Shown piece by piece: positions 9,201 to 11,385 of a DNA stretch of 11,385 nucleotides. The stretch's first letter is position 1; the number at the start of each line of letters is the position of its first letter. The DNA comes from an uncultured Collinsella sp. (GTDB lineage Bacteria > Actinomycetota > Coriobacteriia > Coriobacteriales > Coriobacteriaceae): positions 1 to 11,385 of the forward strand of contig CAUFXK010000060.1 in assembly GCA_959596495.1 (NCBI GenBank), in the 5' to 3' direction. The position numbers and the translations under genes are program-made. The notes under the pieces are model-generated. The model made no database searches, was not told the origin of the DNA, and saw nothing but the letters and a program-made list of their open reading frames with translations.

Positions 9201-10969
9201 TTAAAGCCAACACGGTCGATGGCGCAGATGCGGTCGAACTCCTCCTCGTTGAGCAGCGGGCGCTCCAGGCGCACCAGCTGGCAGGCCGTACGGGAGTCCT
9301 CGAGCAAGTTGCCGTGGTTGCCCAGGTAGAGCGTGGTCGAGGTGACCATATGCTCGCGCAGGGCGTCGATGGGTGGGTTCGTGACCTGAGCGAACAGCTG
9401 ATAGAAGTAGTCGAAGAACGAGCGCGTCTTTTTGGACAGGCAGGCCAGCGGCGCGTCGATACCCATCGAGGCAAGCGGGGCCTTGCCCTGCTGGGCCATG
9501 GGACGCACGACCTCGTCGACGTCATCCCAGTGGTAGCCGAGCTTGGCCATGCGCACGGCGGCGGGCACCTCGGCGTCCTCGGCGGACGCTGCCGCAACGG
9601 GCTCATCGAGCGCGTCAACGGTCAGCGTCTCCTCGGCAATCCAATCGCGGTAGGGCTTTTCCTTGGCGTAACGGGCGCGCAGCTCGTCGTTGTAGATGAC
9701 GCGGCCGCGGGCAAAATCGACCTCGAGCATCTGGCCCGGCCCCAGACAGCCGCTCGTCAGGATGTTCTCGGGGCTCACCTCGATGGTGCCCACCTCGCTT
9801 GCCAGCATAAAACGACCGTCGCGCGTCACATAATAGCGGGCGGGACGCAGGCCGTTACGGTCGAGGGCGGCGCCCAGGGTACGGCCATCGGTAAAGGCGA
9901 TAGCGGCAGGACCGTCCCACGGCTCCATGAGCATGGACTGGTAAGCGTCGTAGGCGCGGCGTTCCTCACCCAGGTTGTCGTTGTGGTCCCATGGCTCGGG
10001 CAGCAACATGGACGCGGCACGCGTGAGCGGACGGCCGTTCATGACCAAGAATTCGAGCACGTTGTCCAGAATCGCGGAGTCGGAGCCCTCGCGGTTGATG
10101 ATCGGCATCACGCGCTCAAGATCATGCTGCAGCACGGGGCTGTACAGGTTGGGCTCGCGGGCACGAATCCAGTTGACGTTGCCCTTGAGGGTATTGATTT
10201 CGCCGTTGTGAATGATAAAGCGGTTGGGGTGCGCACGCTCCCAGCTGGGCGTGGTGTTGGTGGAGTAGCGCGAGTGGACGAGCGCCACGGCCGTTTTGAC
10301 GGCGGCGTCGTTGAGGTCGATGAAGAAGCGGCGCATCTGCGTGGCGACCAGCATGCCCTTGTACACGATAGTGCGCGAGCTCATGGAGCAGACGTAGAAG
10401 ATCTTGTCGCGCAGGGCAAACTCGGCATCGGCCTTCTTCTCGATAGTGCGACGGCACACGTACAGGCGGCGCTCGAAGGCGTCACCCGCCGGCGTATCGT
10501 CGGGGCGGCCCAGGAAGGCCTGCAAGATGGTGGGCATGCAAGCGCGGGCCGTCTCGCCCAGGTCATGCGGGTCGACCGGCACCTCGCGCCAAAAGAGCAG
10601 CGGCACGCCGGCCTCGGCGCAGCCCTCCTCAAACACGCGACGGGCATCCTCTACGCCCTTGTCGTCCTGCGGGAAGAACAGCATGGCCACGCCATAGTCG
10701 CCCTCTGCCGGCAGAATCTGGCCGCACTTTTGGGCCTCTTTACGGAAAAAGTGATGCGGAACCTGGAACAGGATGCCGGCGCCGTCGCCGGTGTTCTTCT
10801 CGAGTCCCGTACCGCCGCGGTGCTCCAAGTTGACCAGAATGGACAGCGCGTCGTCCAGAATCTGGTGATGGCGCTCACCGTTGATATCGGCAAGCGCGCC
10901 GATGCCACATGCATCGTGGTCGAATTCGGGGCGATAAAGGCCCTGCTGCTGAGCGGAATCTGCCTGCAT
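6272..10969 (-). CDS. gltB: Glutamate synthase large subunit
   Basis: The 1565-residue protein is full length for bacterial GltB. A short propeptide (residues 1-20) precedes C21 in DACGIG, which becomes the N-terminal nucleophile of the class II glutamine amidotransferase domain (about 21-430). A central domain follows. The FMN-binding synthase domain is at about 850-1220, with ISKEAHECMAIAMNRLHGRSNSGEGGEDP near 900 and LISGHNGGSGAA near 1055. The [3Fe-4S] ligands are C-x5-C-x4-C in CLMQRDCQQDTCPAG near 1135-1145. The C-terminal GXGXG beta-helix domain is at about 1290-1500. Ammonia released at C21 travels to the FMN site, where 2-iminoglutarate is reduced to glutamate. The ATG at 10969 has GGGGAGG (10976-10982) at 6 nt. 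The last 30 or so residues are an Ala/Ser-rich tail not needed by the fold. The first gene of the gltBD operon. Confidence 0.98.
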   Translation of the reverse strand: MQADSAQQQGLYRPEFDHDACGIGALADINGERHHQILDDALSILVNLEHRGGTGLEKNTGDGAGILFQVPHHFFRKEAQKCGQILPAEGDYGVAMLFFPQDDKGVEDARRVFEEGCAEAGVPLLFWREVPVDPHDLGETARACMPTILQAFLGRPDDTPAGDAFERRLYVCRRTIEKKADAEFALRDKIFYVCSMSSRTIVYKGMLVATQMRRFFIDLNDAAVKTAVALVHSRYSTNTTPSWERAHPNRFIIHNGEINTLKGNVNWIRAREPNLYSPVLQHDLERVMPIINREGSDSAILDNVLEFLVMNGRPLTRAASMLLPEPWDHNDNLGEERRAYDAYQSMLMEPWDGPAAIAFTDGRTLGAALDRNGLRPARYYVTRDGRFMLASEVGTIEVSPENILTSGCLGPGQMLEVDFARGRVIYNDELRARYAKEKPYRDWIAEETLTVDALDEPVAAASAEDAEVPAAVRMAKLGYHWDDVDEVVRPMAQQGKAPLASMGIDAPLACLSKKTRSFFDYFYQLFAQVTNPPIDALREHMVTSTTLYLGNHGNLLEDSRTACQLVRLERPLLNEEEFDRICAIDRVGFKTRRFRAVYRRDAGEGALQAALKLLAEDVEAAVRDGVNIVVLSDRAAAGEVPVPSLLAVGCVHNHLIRAGVRTFADIVVECGDAVSPHDFAALVGYSASGIYPYNAHACIRDLAAHGDLDVTAEQGIANYNKAATAGIVSIMSKMGISTVQSYHSAQIFEAVGFTLEFVNAYFAGTVSRVGGMGVEDVEREQNERYDAALAILKSPAPDQLPTLGLTKWRPLGGEDHLIDPQTVYLLQTACREDSYDTFKEYSARLHRTGRAVRLRDLLDFNASGRTPVSLDEVEPALNIVRRFNTGAMSYGSISKEAHECMAIAMNRLHGRSNSGEGGEDPRRETPLANGDSKNSAIKQVASARFGVTSRYLCSAFEIQIKMAQGAKPGEGGHLPGKKVYPWIAEVRQSTPGIGLISPPPHHDIYSIEDLAELIFDLKNANPGARVSVKLVSEAGVGTIATGVAKGAADKILISGHNGGSGAAARDSIWHAGLPLELGLAEAQQTLLQNGLRSRVVLEADGKLMDGTDVAVACLLGAEEFGFATMPLISMGCLMQRDCQQDTCPAGIATQNCRLRRGFRGKPEHVEHFMLFVAEQLREVMASLGFRTVDEMVGHPECLRQIEVPDNRKANLLDLSPVLASATCEFGAHIPGADGRHFLPQMAADSELDKTLDSTLFVPYTADARAHLRPIRFRADIANVNRCVGTILGNVVTKAHPEGLPAGSITIDCDGSAGQSFGAFLPRGITLNVCGDANDYFGKGLSGGEVSVRPNPHATYKFDENIIVGNVAFFGATSGRGFINGLAGQRFAVRNSGATVVVEGCGNHGCEYMTGGLALVLGEVGQNFAAGMTGGVAYVFDQYGALDARVNHESVELKAPTAGELAQIRELIQEHVDATQSPRGIKLLYSFETMSKHFVKVIPTEYERVLAIVAAGEAVGKSHAQAEELAFDIVTGRASAADVARFDAAGGAAGAASVAASSAASTKKEA

Positions 10970-11152
10970 CGCGATCCTCCCCTAGATATTTAGACAGTCA
11001 GTTGAATAGGCATAGTAGGAGCATCGCCGGCCCGTTGTGTTTCCCGCCCGTTTCGAAACAATCGCGTAACGCACACCTTACGAGTGGGCACCGCCGACCT
11101 CAAGGGCGAAAACATAGGCCCCAAGTTCGGCCTGCAAACTCACCTCTTCAAA
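10970..11152 (-). promoter_or_regulatory. gltBD upstream region, promoter not resolved
   Basis: About 180 bp between the gltB start and array 3 must hold the operon's leader, and probably its promoter. On the minus strand I see a weak -10-like TACTAT about 50 nt before the ATG without a good -35. GTTTCGAAAC (11050-11059) is a perfect 10-bp palindrome that could be an operator. CTAGATATTTAG (10982-10993) is a near-palindrome just ahead of the ribosome site. None of these matches a glutamate or nitrogen regulator site that I can name. Confidence 0.35.
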
Positions 11153-11371
11153 CATCTCAATCTGTAACAGTAAGACCCAATTTCGACGACTAACTGTTAC
11201 AGATTGAGATGTTTTCGAGAGACGGTTCCGAATGTCTCAATCTGTAACATGAAGGGCCGGTTTTTGCAGCTAACTGTTACAGATCGAGATTTTCCATAGG
11301 ACCATTTCTTCCTGTCTCGATCTGTAACACCTAGGCCCAATTTCCATCCCTAGTTGTTACAGATCGAGACA
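11153..11371. repeat. Hairpin-repeat array 3 (three or more 59-bp units, 80-bp period)
   Basis: Arms are 11153-11169/11195-11211, 11233-11249/11275-11291 and 11313-11329/11355-11371. Spacing is identical to array 2: 42 nt between arm starts and 80 nt between unit starts. The first unit differs from the consensus at three positions in the left arm (CATCTCAATCTGTAACA), and its right arm carries all three matching changes, so pairing is perfect. The third unit is a perfect consensus pair. The second has a few mismatches near its outer end. Only 14 bp remain before the window edge; a further unit would begin at 11393, so the array may be longer. It lies 184 bp upstream of the gltB start. Confidence 0.95.
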
Positions 11372-11385
11372 TTTCGGCAGCCCCC

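Noticed and set aside
7706..10993. Open frame of 1095 codons on the plus strand opposite gltB, and similar long frames opposite gltD
   Set aside because: They lie entirely antisense to clearly conserved gltB/gltD, lack ribosome sites, and their composition (Arg, His, Ala, Gly, Val) is what GC-rich codons of the real gene give when read backwards.
11050..11059. GTTTCGAAAC palindrome as a defined operator
   Set aside because: A single 10-bp perfect palindrome with no second copy and no known matching regulator is too little to call.

Overview
The window looks like chromosomal DNA of a GC-rich actinobacterium, most likely a Coriobacteriia gut anaerobe such as Collinsella. That assignment is inference from gene content, base composition and the style of the intergenic palindromes; no rRNA or other marker gene is present to prove it.

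Layout from left to right: a small two-helix membrane protein with a C-terminal zinc ribbon (27-500, +); a bidirectional intrinsic terminator (563-598) separating it from a convergent amidohydrolase (632-2002, -); a two-unit hairpin-repeat array (2152-2291); a protein combining an AbiEi-like middle region with a DUF559/Vsr-type PD-(D/E)XK nuclease-like domain (2299-3375, -); a three-unit hairpin-repeat array (3395-3613); an unrecognised 235-residue protein (3653-4360, -); a gene-free stretch ending in a complex palindrome/terminator (4663-4744); the glutamate synthase operon gltB-gltD (10969 down to 4785, -); and a third hairpin-repeat array (11153-11371) that reaches the right edge and may continue beyond it.

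The metabolic core is ordinary. GltB and GltD together convert glutamine plus 2-oxoglutarate to two glutamates using NADPH, through the ammonia tunnel, FMN and Fe-S centres of GltB and the FAD and Fe-S centres of GltD. The two genes are 5 bp apart and share one terminator.

The notable part is a repeat family present as eight 59-bp units. Each unit has two 17-nt inverted arms (consensus TGTCTCGATCTGTAACA and its complement) whose starts are exactly 42 nt apart in all eight copies. Units are stacked with an 80-nt period (81 once). Arms and the centre of the 25-nt loop are conserved, while the 21-nt inter-unit spacers are not. Two of the three arrays tightly bracket the nuclease-like gene, ending 7 bp beyond its stop codon and starting about 20-25 bp before its start codon. 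This makes the gene plus its flanking hairpins the best candidate in the window for an undescribed system. The functional link is inference only, because the third array lies upstream of gltB with no nuclease gene visible.
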